From Apostichopus japonicus (Eukaryota; Echinodermata; Holothuroidea; Aspidochirotida; Stichopodidae), in NCBI RefSeq assembly GCF_037975245.1, contig NC_092562.1:8101001-8165000 (forward strand): a stretch of 64,000 nucleotides of DNA, given 5' to 3'. Within the stretch, counting starts at the first letter, position 1, and every line of letters starts with the position of its first letter. Both the position numbers and the translations under genes were made by a program. A model generated the notes under the pieces. That model saw only the letters and a program-made list of their open reading frames with translations. It had not been told where the DNA came from and made no database searches. Positions 39,901 through 51,900 of the stretch are shown piece by piece.

Positions 39901-42900
39901 TGATATTTGCAACGTCTCTACAAATTGCTCGATTGTCCTTTTTGCTGATGACACTAATATTTTTTTCTCTGACAGCAATGTAGAAACTCTTAAAGTAACC
40001 ATATGTAATGAATTAAATGCGTTTTATGATTGGTTTTCTGCTAACAATCTGTCTTTGAATATTGATAAAACAAATTATGTGGTATTTGGAAACTCCTCTA
40101 GAACATTAAATGCTGATTTATATATGCATGGTATTTGCCTTAAAAGAGTCGATAATATTAAATTTCTTGGTGTGTATATTGACTCTCAGCTCTCTTGGAA
40201 AGTCCATATCAATCATGTTTGTAAACAAGTTTCTAGAGGTGTAGGTATTTTATCTAAGTTAAAATATACTTTTCCAAGGAAAATTCTGAGATCTATTTAC
40301 TATAGTATTATATTTCCTCATCTATCGTACTGCTCTTCTGTTTGGTCTGGTACTTTCAATACTAATCTTAATAAGCTTGTCATTCTCCAAAAACGGGCTG
40401 TGAGGCACATAACGTCTTCAGCTCCACGTGATAATACCAGTCATTTATTCTCCTCCTTAAACATGCTCAAATTCACTGATCTCATTTCTTTAAATGTTCT
40501 GACATTTACTTATCGTGCTATGAACAATCTGCTTCCAAATTCTTTTGCTACCTTTTATACAATTGGCCACTCTATTCACAATTATAATACTAGACAAGCT
40601 GGTCATTTGCGTGCTTCTTTTTGTCGTAATTCAAAGAGCATGCAAAGCCTCCGTAATCGATCTATTTCTTTGTGGAACAATCTTCAGATTAACTTGAAAT
40701 CTTATACTTCTGTGGCTTCGTTCAGGCGACATCTGAAAAATTACTATGAAAGCCTTTATTAATTGTATCCGTTGTAAGGGGTGGGAGTAGGTGGTGGTGG
40801 TTGCAGGGGGGGGTAGTGTTATTTGTCTTATGTGTTAAGGTTGTCTGTTTTTTGTTTTTTTTGGGGGGGGGTTCTTCTTCTTTTTTTTTTTAGGTGTTAA
40901 GGTTTTCCATTTTCTTTGATGGGAGTACTCTATTCGATTAAGCCCACAAGGGTTTCATAGTTTACTTCCTTTCACATATTTACTTATTTGCAGTTATATT
41001 GTCTTGTTCACCTTGTATTACTATGTGTTAAAACAATAAATTAAATCAAATTAAATCAAATTGGAAAAATAAGTAGTTTGCCAATTACAGAAAGAATCAT
41101 ATTTGTAGAAAGGGGTGATTACTGTTAGCCAAGACAGATCTTTAAATCTGGTTTTATCCTTCATAACATTGAAACCAACTGCTGAAATCATTTCATATTA
41201 TGATTATATCTACAGGTGCATGTCTGTTTCACTGCTATGCTACAGTAGGTGCATTCTTGTTTACTGGTTGTGTTGAATCTAGTGTCTTTGAAATGTTGTA
41301 GATTGAAATGTAATACAATTAAGCTTAGTACAACATTCCCAATGTGCTCTGCCATACCATCATTGTGCATAAGAATTTGATGATATGACCTGCATACAAT
41401 TTGTGCAGAATGCTTCCAGTCAAGCATGTTCCATAGAATGTCATGCATGCAATTAGAATGGTCAAATTGTTTCCTTAATTTTCCCTCCCCAGGCATGTGT
41501 AAATGGCATTGATATTGATTCATGGGAATTGTTACATTATATGTCAAAATAATGTGAAAACTGTACATTGCAGAGAATAATTTATCCGGTACTGAATCCA
41601 AATATCTGCTATGAAAATGGTTGCTATACAAGTGTAAAGATGTATAGCTGTTTTTGCATACAGGTACCATAGTATTTTTATGAGAGAAGATTTCTTCAAA
41701 ACTTCTACACAAAAGTTGAACACTAAATTGTTCCCTGCATTTTCATATATTTCATGAAATTGTGAGCTACTATACACATTGAAGTAATTTACTAACAACA
41801 TAATACTTCATACAATGATGTTAACATCATATCTTGAAATCTAAGCATTCAAAGATGACAGCAATTGATTTCTGCTCCTTTGACAGTCTGCATCAGTTTA
41901 CCTTACCCAGTCTTAGGCTATCATGACTAAGTATGGTTTGTTTGACATTTACTATGTAATTGTATTTCACTTTTTGACAGACTAAGACTGCTTGCCATTC
42001 AGAATAATACACTGATGACCTTGTCAAGCACATGTGGCCGTAAAAAGTTTAAACTTAACAGACTATATTGATAAAGTTATTTACATGAAACAACTAGAAA
42101 TTAGGTTTTTCACCGTACTGAAACAGATTAACTGTACATAATAGTAGCGCCCTTCTCTTTATTCTCATGCACCTCATTTACCTCCCTCATTTAGCAGCGT
42201 CATTTACTTCATTCAAACTGAGAATGAACTATACCAGGGAGTTGTTATGGAACATAACAACTCCCTGACTATACTACAGACTGCATTACTTTACAGTTAA
42301 CAATTCTTTTTGATTTGAAACAGGAATATTAAATTCTTCTGACTATGCATTAGTCTAAGTTATTCTATAAAATCTGGGACAGAACTGTCTGTAGTTTGTT
42401 TGTTAGACACGGTAAGTCAAGCAAGAATTATTAAGGAAGAGTACAGTGTATATCTGAATAATTGTTTTAAATGTCGTGATTGTACATAAATCATGATTAT
42501 TTTTATTTCCAAATCACTTCCTGTTTACAATATATTTGAGTCAAGTATTTACATGCAATAATGTTCAGTTGTATGTTTCAAATTATCTTTTGTTATAGAT
42601 ATTGATGAATGCAGTAATGGAAGTCACATTTGTGATGCCATGACATCAGAATGTATGAACACCATAGGAAGTTACAGGTGTGATTGTTGGACTGGTTATA
42701 CTGGTGAATCTTACTCACCCGGACAACAACCAACTTGTGAAGGTAAACTCATTGGACAGTATCTTCTAATCTTTAATAATGCTTGGTTTTATTGGTGACC
42801 CATATAAATGGGCAAACAACAACTTGTAAGGTCACTGATACTGCATTGATATTGTCACTGATACTGTATTGATACTGTCACTGATACTGCATTGATACTA

Positions 42901-45900
42901 TATCACTGATACTGCATTGATATTGTCACTGATACTGCATTGATACTGTCACTGATACTGCATTGATACTGTCACTGATACTACATTGATATTGTCACTG
43001 ATACTGCATTGATACTGTCACTGATACTGCATTGATACTGTCACTGATACTGCATTGATACGGTCACTGATACTGCATTGATACTATATCACTGATACTG
43101 CATTGATATTGTCACTGATACTGCATTGATACTGTCACTGATACTGCATTGATACTGTCACTGATACTACATTGATATTGTCACTGATACTGCATTGATA
43201 CTGTCACTGATACTGCATTGATACTGTCACTGATACTGCATTGATACTGTCACTGATACTGCATTGATACTGTCACTGATACTACATTGATATTGTCACT
43301 GATACTGCATTGATACTGTCACTGATACTGCATTGATACTGTCACTGATACTGCATTGATACTGTCACTGATACTACATTGATATTGTCACTGATACTGC
43401 ATTGATACTGTCACTGATACTGCATTGATACTGTCACTGATACTGCATTGATACTATATCACTGATACTGCATTGATATTGTCACTGATACTGCATTGAT
43501 ACTGTCACTGATACTGCATTGATACTGTCACTGATACTACATTGATACTGTCACTGATACTGCATTGATACTGTATTGATACTGATAATGCATTGATACT
43601 GTCACTGATACTGCATTGGTACTGTCACCAATACTGTATTTTAATGTCTTTAAAGTTCTGTTGTGCTTCTGCTCAAAGTGATATTACAGAAACTGAAGGT
43701 TACCTATTAAAATAATTGTTTACTAATACCTTGATAGTAAAAGTATTTGTTTGGTTAAATAAAGAAGAAAATACAATGTGTTGTAGCTTACTATAGTTAG
43801 AACCTACTGAATGGCTACAATTGATGTTTAACATTTAGTGTATCTGACATGTAGCTTTATTATGAAATCATCACTTGAAGAGAAATGACTTGAGATGACA
43901 TGACTTTCAACTTGGTCAACATGACTTACACACATTTGACTTGCTGACACGAACCATCCCAACTGAAGAACAAATGCACTGAAGGGTTGTCAGATGGCTG
44001 ATCCAATTCAAACTTCAAAACTCCCATCATGGAAGAGTAACAACTACAACAATACTTCTGCCAATTTATTCTGTGCCCTTTACTAGCCAACCTCTAAAAA
44101 TAGATATGTAAAATGTATAATTCCTTGAAGTTCTTCTCTTAGAAGCGAACTTTGTTATAACTTGCTCTATAAGATAGAAATCTCTTTTGAAGATGAAAAC
44201 CAAATGAGACTTACCGGTTAAGAAACATTTACTTCGTTCCCGCTTACCTGTCTCCCCACAACATCAGCACCTCATTCTACCATGTCTAGTATGCTCTGGA
44301 AATCTTTTAACACTGTGCACCCTCAGTGACCGGTCCTATCCGGTCAATGGCCTTCCTTCTCATTCTACCATCCAAAGTGTTTACTCATGCGTTTTCGTAG
44401 TGGATTCAAATCTTTCAATACTCCCCGGATTACATTGGATTATTACCTTCTTTACATCCTATTGGATTTCTAAGCATTTCAACAGCCTATTGCAGCCTGA
44501 TAAGTATCCATTCTTATAGGGAAGGGAGTTTGGGGGCTGTTTTTAGTGTGCAACTCACGCCCATGTGTTGTTTATTAGCATAACGTTATTTTCTCAGGTA
44601 GTAGTTCCGCGAAACTACTTCGTTCGAACCGCCTATTTCAAACTAGTCACGAATTGGCGGTTTCTCATCTTTGTGTACATTTTTTTTATCTGTTATACTT
44701 CTTCTAAGATGTTATGATTGTTTTCATGTACTTTCGTTACTTGTTCGCTTTCTAAGTTTGATTTCACTTGTGTAGCGTATTTTGTAAGCCGCGAGCCCCT
44801 ACCGGCACTATTGCGGATACGCTGTTCTCGTAAGATGTTATGATTGTTTTCATGTATTTTCGTTACTTGTTTGCTTTCTAAATGTTGGGTTTTCACCTTT
44901 GTAGCGTACTTTGTGAGCCACGAGCCCCTATTTCGCATTGAGCGCGGATGGGCGGTATCTCGTCTTTGTTTACATGTTTTTATCTGTTATACTTCTGATA
45001 AGATGTTTGCTCGTTTCATGTACTTTGTTACTTGGTCGCTTTTTGTTGTGTTGGTTTTCACTTGTAGCGTACCTTGAAGCGGTTCCGCATTAGCGCGGAT
45101 GGGCGGTATCTCGCCTTTGTTTACATGTTTTATTATACTTCTTATAAGATGTTGGATGGTTTAATGTACTTTCATTAGTTGGTCGCTTATCTAAGTGTTG
45201 GGATTTCACTTTTGTAGCGTACTTTGTAAGCCGCGAGCCCCTGGCGGGGCGCGATATTTTTGTCACGTATCTCTACTCTCTGTTAGTTTACATCCCAACC
45301 CTGCTTCTTTCATTTCCATTGTTAGTTTACATTCTTACTATAGACTACTCCTTCTAGTCTTTCCTAACGTGAGTTTTTCAGTCATGTACTCGGAGCCACT
45401 TGAAATGTGTCAATTGTTGGATGTTCCGCCCGGATCGGGCGGGGGATGGCCAGGATCCTTGCCCCAGAGGCAGGACCTGTAGCCCCAGAGACCCTCGTTG
45501 GTCTCAATCTTGTTTACGCCAGCACTTTGGCAAGAAATTGACACATGGCTGGCTAGCCAGCGTTTGAAGCTCCGGAACAAACTGGACCTCATCCCGTACC
45601 CCGTTGTAGGAGAGGGGAAGGAATTGCAATTAGAGAGACTGGAGGTGAGGAAGAAGCGAGAGATTTGGTGGGAGATGGAGTGGAGAGTGGCCGTTCGGAT
45701 TTTATGACCAAGGGAGAAGGCAAGGGCAAGGCTCAAGGCCAATAAAAAGCCCATTAGAAATTCCGACCGGAACGGACAGAATGTCCGGGTCGAGGAGAGT
45801 GGTACCCAGCGTGGTGCGCACACAGAGATGGGCTCCGGGAGCCCGGGTCCAGCGAGACCCCGGGTCCGGCGAGAAAAGTACCAGCAGAAACCAGGACATG

Positions 45901-48900
45901 ACGAAACATTTAATAACGCTTTTGTGTGTGCTGAGTAACTCCCCGGGCTCAGTTAAGCAGCCAGGGATTAATGAGGTGGAATTTCTACAAACCCACCCTC
46001 TCACCATCTTCACGGTCCCTGTTGGAATTTGTTTCTGATGAGTAGATCTATAGCTCAGTTAGCTCAGTGGTTAAAGCCTGTGCCTTTCAATCATAATGTC
46101 TCCGGTTGAAGTCACTCCAAGATTAATGTATTTCGTCCAGTTACAGAGTTGTTGACAATTCATAATCATGGACGTTAAATATGAATGTAAGATGAGGCTT
46201 CTTCACAAGTTCCTGCTTGCAGGATGATCTAAAATAGATACATAATACATACATATAGTTGTAGGAGTCACATATAGCAGTTGTAGCATTGATTAAGACT
46301 CTGATGAGGCAAACTATTCATTCAGTACTCATTTCTTTTAGAGCACTGTGGTCAAGTGGTGAAGGCAGTGGACTGGTGATCTAAGGCTTGCAGGTTTGAG
46401 TCCTGGCCAGATCACTCTGTTGTGTCTTTGGGCAAGGCACTTTATCTCCATTGCGTCTTTCCGTCCAGAGTTATAAATGGTGACCTGTATGATATACTGT
46501 CAGTTGGGGGCTGTTTAGCCACTCCAATGAGGAGTCTATGTTTGACAGGTTATCATTGACCAGGGTAGTATTGTTAGGTGCCTCTGGCACCGTTATCGGT
46601 GGATAGGTCTGCGCTTTATCAATCCTCAATATTATTATGAATATGATATATCATGGAAAGAACCTCCATTAAAACTCCCTGCAGTGTATAGCTTTGGTCT
46701 ATTTCATCAGGGCATTCCTTTTCATCAGAGTTTTTCTGATTGCAACTGGTTGATAACTGAAGGGGTCTTCAGTGTTTCTGTGGTACTGCAAGCAGTACTG
46801 CGAGTGTTGCGGTACTGTGAGCGCTTACTGGCCAGACAAGTAATTCACATGAAACGATTAGAAATAAGTTTTTTCACCGTAACTGAATGCTCTAGAAGAA
46901 ACAGATCATCTGTGCCTAATATAGCAGCACCCTTCAACTTTTCATTCACCTCATTTACCGTCCTCATTTACCAGCCTCATTTACCTCCTGCAAAAGAAGT
47001 GAAAATGGTACATACTATACTACTGACTGCTTTACTTAACAGTTAACAATTTGTTTGGATTTGAAACAGGGATATTAAATTCTTCTGACTATGTATTAGT
47101 CTAAGTTATTCTATTAAATCTGGGACAGAATTGTCTGTATTTTGCTTGTGAGACACAGTACGTCAAGCAAGGAGAAGAGTACAGAGTATATCTGGATAAT
47201 TGTTTTAAATGTCATGATTGTACATAAATTAAAATTATTTTTATTTCCAAATTGCTTCCTGTTTACAATATTCTTGAATCATGTTAGTATTTACATGTTA
47301 GTATTTACATGCAATATTGTTCAGTTGTATGTTTTAAATTATCTTTTGTTATAGATATTGATGAATGCAGTAATGGAAGTCACATTTGTGATGCCATGAC
47401 ATCAGAATGTATGAACACCATAGGTAGTTACAGGTGCGATTGTAGGACCGGTTATACTGGTGAACCTTACTCACCCGGACAACAACCAACTTGTGAAGGT
47501 AAACTCATTGGACAGTATGTTATTATCTTTAATAATGCTTGGTTTTATTGGTGACCCATACTTCCTATAAATGGGCAAACAACAACTTGTGGCGTGTGTT
47601 TTCGTTTGTCCCACCACCCGTCTTATCCACATTCAAGGTATTATACGTTATAATACTTTTTTTCACTCTTCTTATTTTGTTCTGTTCTTCTTTCTTTTTT
47701 TTCTTTTCTTACTTCTTTGATAGTTTGCATTTGATACTGCATGGAGCATTGTACCTTATTTAGTCACCTCTGTTGTATTTGTGCGCATAGCTTAACGTCT
47801 AGTGATTGTTATTCCATAGGTCATTGCTGTAATTGCTGAGGGGTTATTAAATGGCATAATGACTGTATTAGTAATCCTATTGTTAGTTAACATGGAGACA
47901 TAGCCTGTATCATTTGTAAAAATACTCGTAATCACTTTCAAGCATGCGACGACGTTAATTCCCTTCTCAGTTCTATTGATCCTGATATCAATTCTGTTCA
48001 AAGTTTTCAAGCTACTAATTGCAAGTATTATGATTATAATTTCTTTCACGATTTTACCAACGATTTATGGGATCAGAAACTTACCTTGTATCATGTGAAT
48101 GCTAGGTCTCTGAATAGTAACTTTAATAATTTATTATTATCACTAAGATCCGTTAGGCATAATTTTTCTGTTATCGGTATAACCGAGACCTGGCTTGGTA
48201 ATCGTAATACTTTACATACTCTCTACAACATCCCTGGGTATAATATGAAACATGCCTCTAGGCAAGGGCGTGGTGGGGGGGGGGGGGGGTCGCACTATAT
48301 ATCAATTCATCTCTTAAATACAAATCTCGTTCAGATTTGAGTATGTTTGTAGAAGGCGTATTTGAGTCGACTTTTATAGAACTACAGGCTTCTCATTCGC
48401 CAATCATTATAGGGATTATTTATTTCCCCTCCGGTGTTAGCGAAACTGTGCTTGACATGTTCTCTACTTTATTTATTTCGTTGAATCGAGAAGACAGGAG
48501 TTGTTTCTTAATGGGCGATTTTAACTGTAATCTCTTAATTACATCGGAAAACATCGGTAATCAGTTTATCAACCTTGTACATTCTCACTCTATTCGTCCA
48601 CTCCACAATTTGCCTAATAGTATAACGTCTCACTCTGCTACCCTTCTTGATGTAATTTTTACGAATAGTCCATCATCGTCATCTACCTTGGGCATAATTT
48701 GTGACGACATTTCGGATCATTTCCCTGTTTTTACTATTGTTGACATTGACAATGTTAAAACTAGTATTCTGTCAATTACTCTAAGGAGGCACGTTAATCC
48801 AGCAACTATACGGTTATTTCGGTCTGCTATTGAAAACAAAACTTGGCAAGATGTCTTTTATAGCAATGATGTAAACGTTGCATTTGATCAGTTTAATAAA

Positions 48901-51900
48901 ATATTTAGTAAGCGTTTAAACAACTGTCTTCCGTATGTTCCTAGTACAAAGAAGGGTATTAGTGACAAGAATGACTGGAGGACTCCTGCCATCCTTAATT
49001 CTTGCCGTACAAAGAATCGTTTATATAAAAGATATCTCCGTAGTAGCACTGCAAACAACTTGAACGATGACAAACGTTTTCGTAATCGTCTTACGTCTGT
49101 TATCAGGCTGGCCAAAAAGTCTTACTACACCAATATGTTTAATAATAACAACAACCAGGATGCGAAAAGTATGTGGCGGTCACTAAATACCCTTTTACAT
49201 GGTCGACAAGCTAATCGCACTCCTGAACAGATTAATTATCAGGGGGTCAGTTTTTCTAATCCATTGGATATTGGAAACATTTTCAATGATTATTTTACTA
49301 CTATTGGTCCAGCCACTCAACATAAGATTCTTAATGCTAATTCTCACTACAAAATGTACCTGCGAGCACCAGTCATTGACTCTTTATTCATTATTCCTGC
49401 AACAAGAGATGAGGTCTTTAAATTACTTCTATCACTCAAGCCATCCGCTGCTGGTTTTGATGGTGTTTCTGTTATTATTGTAAAACATGTTGCCCATTCA
49501 TTATGTATCCCACTCAAATATCTTTGTAATCTCTCTTTTGAGCTTGGTGTTGTTCCCACATCTTTAAAAATAGCTCGAGTTGTTCCTGTCTTTAAGGCCG
49601 GTGAAAAGGAATCCGTGAATAATTATAGACCCATTTCAGTTCTCCCATGTTTCTCCAAGGTAATCGAAAAAATAATGTTCTCATGGTTATATAACTTTAT
49701 TGCTAAGCATAATTGACTGTATAACTATCAATTTGGTTTCCTTCCTGGCCGTTCAACTACACATGCTATATTTACATTTTACTTGTAAAGTTATGGAAGC
49801 TTTCGAAAATAATCAGTATGCTTCTGGTATATTTCTGGATCTGTCGAAGGCGTTTGATACTCTTGACCATAACATTTTACTTGACAAACTTAATCATTAT
49901 GGAATCCGGAGAACTGTACTTCAGTGGTTCAAAAGCTATCTTGCTGATCATCACCAGTCTGTTGTTATTAATAATATAAATTCTGTTTCTAAGCCAATTA
50001 AGTGTGGTGTTCCTCAAGGGTCCATACTTGGTCCATTGTTGTTTATAATTTATGTTAATGACCTCTATAGAGCCAGCAACAAATTTCATATAATCTTTTA
50101 TGCTGATGATACCAACCTGTTCTTTTCCAGTAATGACATTAATTTTCTATTGGATACTATACAGAATGAGTTTACATATATTCATAATTGGTTTTGTGCA
50201 AATAAATTGTCACTAAATGGTAAGAAAACTACCTCTATTGTGTTTAGTACACCTTCAAAGCACTTAAATCCTAACATAAATAGTATCAGACTTTGCGGTG
50301 TTGAAGTCATGCTGTCTAAGACTACATAATTTCTTGGCGTTTATATCGATAATCATCTTTCTTGGAATAATCATATTCAGAATATTTGTATGAAAGTGTC
50401 TAAAGGCGCTGGAGTTCTTAATAGACTTCGCCAAATCCTTCCCAGAAGCACATTGGTCACTTGGTTTAGTACACTCATACTTCCCTATCTCACATATTGT
50501 AATGTTATTTGGGGTAGTACCCATGCCTCTAGAATTCAACCCCTTTATTGACTTCAAAAGAGAGGCATTCGTTATATTTGTAATGCGGATTACCTCCAGC
50601 ATACAGCACCCCTGTTTACTACACTTAACGCTCTTAGTATCTATGACATAAATCGTTACTATGTTGGTATTTTTATTTTCAATTGGTTACATGATAATCC
50701 TCCGTCGACTTTTCGCAACTATTTTCAGTTACGTAACGATCCTTATCCTAACCGTGCGCCAAATCAATTGACTGTTCCTTACTTTAGACTTAGGTCTTCA
50801 CAACTTGGTATTCGTTATGTCGGCGTAAAACTTTGGAATTCCCTCCCTACTACTATTACTGGTTGTAAAACTTTGAACACCTTCAAAAAACGTCTTAAAG
50901 AGTATCTTATATCAAACTATCATTGATTTTGTATTTCATTTCTTTGCCATCTTTGTTCTGTTTTCTCTGTATACTTAAGCTTTCTTTCTATGTTTTATTT
51001 GTAAAGGGGTGTCAACGTAAACAAGCTCTACAGAGCTTCTTGTTGGCACTCCTCAATCTCTTGTTCTTTTGTACTATTACCCACGTCTATTGGCAAAATT
51101 GTATACTTTAATACAAGAGATTGAAATAAAGTCTTATGAATTGAATTGTAAGGTCACTGATACTGCATTGATACTGTCACTGATACTGTATTGATACTGT
51201 CACTGATACTGCATTGATACTGTCACTGATACTGCATTGATACTGTCACTGATACTGTATTTTAATGTCTTTAAAGTTCTGCTTTGCTTCTGCTCAAAGT
51301 GATATTACAGAAACTGAAGGTTACCTATTATGATAATTGTTTACTAATACCTTGATGGTAAAAGTATGAATTGGATTTGTTTGGTTTAATAAAGAAGAAA
51401 ATACAATGTGTTGTAGCTTACTATAGTTAGAACCTACTGAATGGCTCTAATTAATGTTTAACATTTAGTGTATCTGACATGTAGCTTTATTATGACATCA
51501 TCACTTGAAGAAAAATGACTTGAGATGACATGACTTTCAACTTGGTCAACATGACTTACACAATTTGACTTGTTGATACAAACCATTCCAACTGAAGGAC
51601 AAAAAAGTTAATGTACTGAAGGGTTGTCAGATGGCTGATCCAATTCAAACTTCAAAACTCCCATCATGGAAGAGTAAACAAGTACAAAAATGCTTCTACC
51701 AATTTATTCTGTGCCCTTTACTAGCCAACCTCTAAAGATAGATCTGTAAAATGTATAATTCCTTGAAGTTCTTCTCTTAGAAGCGAACTTTGTTATAATA
51801 AGATAGAAATCTCTTTTGGAGATGAAAACCAAATGAGACTTTTGCCGGTTAAGAAACTTTCCACATTTTAATGGATACATTTATGCATAGTTAAAGTTTA

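Larger units (their letters stand above)
37081..41062 (+). mobile_element. LINE 2: CR1/L2-type retrotransposon with intact ORF2
   Basis: The copy starts inside ORF1 (5' truncated or diverged), has a complete ORF2 (37562-40762) and ends in the tandem tail AATAAATTAAATCAAATT repeated at 41035-41062. The 3' region has two G-rich stretches (40778-40820 and 40862-40871). With no stop or frameshift in 1,066 codons it is the youngest LINE in the window. It lies in sense orientation in the receptor intron. Confidence 0.88.
42080..44230. repeat. Segmental duplication, copy A (contains an EGF-CA exon)
   Basis: Aligns with about 46845-51870 once the LINE at 47591-51145 is removed. Shared landmarks are ATGAAAC near 42088, GATATTAAATTCTTCTGACT near 42325, the EGF-CA exon, the 23-bp tandem array and AAATGAGACTT near 44200. 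Copy A has a 33-bp palindrome absent from copy B, and a far longer 23-bp array. Confidence 0.88.
47591..51145 (+). mobile_element. LINE 3: CR1/L2-type retrotransposon with defined ends
   Basis: Comparison with the empty site in copy A (ACAACTTGTAAGGTCACTG) fixes the insertion at 47591-51145, flanked by TTGT on both sides. The 3.56-kb element ends GAATTGAA after AATAAA at 51125. It carries a degraded PHD-like finger, an APE endonuclease and an RT with YADD, plus a 3' hairpin at 51006-51052. Multiple frameshifts and stops make it inactive. Confidence 0.92.
46845..51870. repeat. Segmental duplication, copy B (EGF-CA exon plus inserted LINE)
   Basis: Matches copy A (42080-44230) on both sides of the LINE at 47591-51145. 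The two copies differ by scattered substitutions, small indels, the palindrome, the array length and the LINE. Because the exon is symmetric (phase 1-1), the duplication added a second EGF-CA module without breaking the reading frame. Confidence 0.88.

Noticed and set aside
41188-41801. Antisense open frames of 174 and 85 codons
   Set aside because: Low-complexity AT-rich translation, overlapping in two frames, no recognisable motif.
46055-46130. Functional tRNA gene
   Set aside because: The B box is damaged and the arms do not pair as a cloverleaf.
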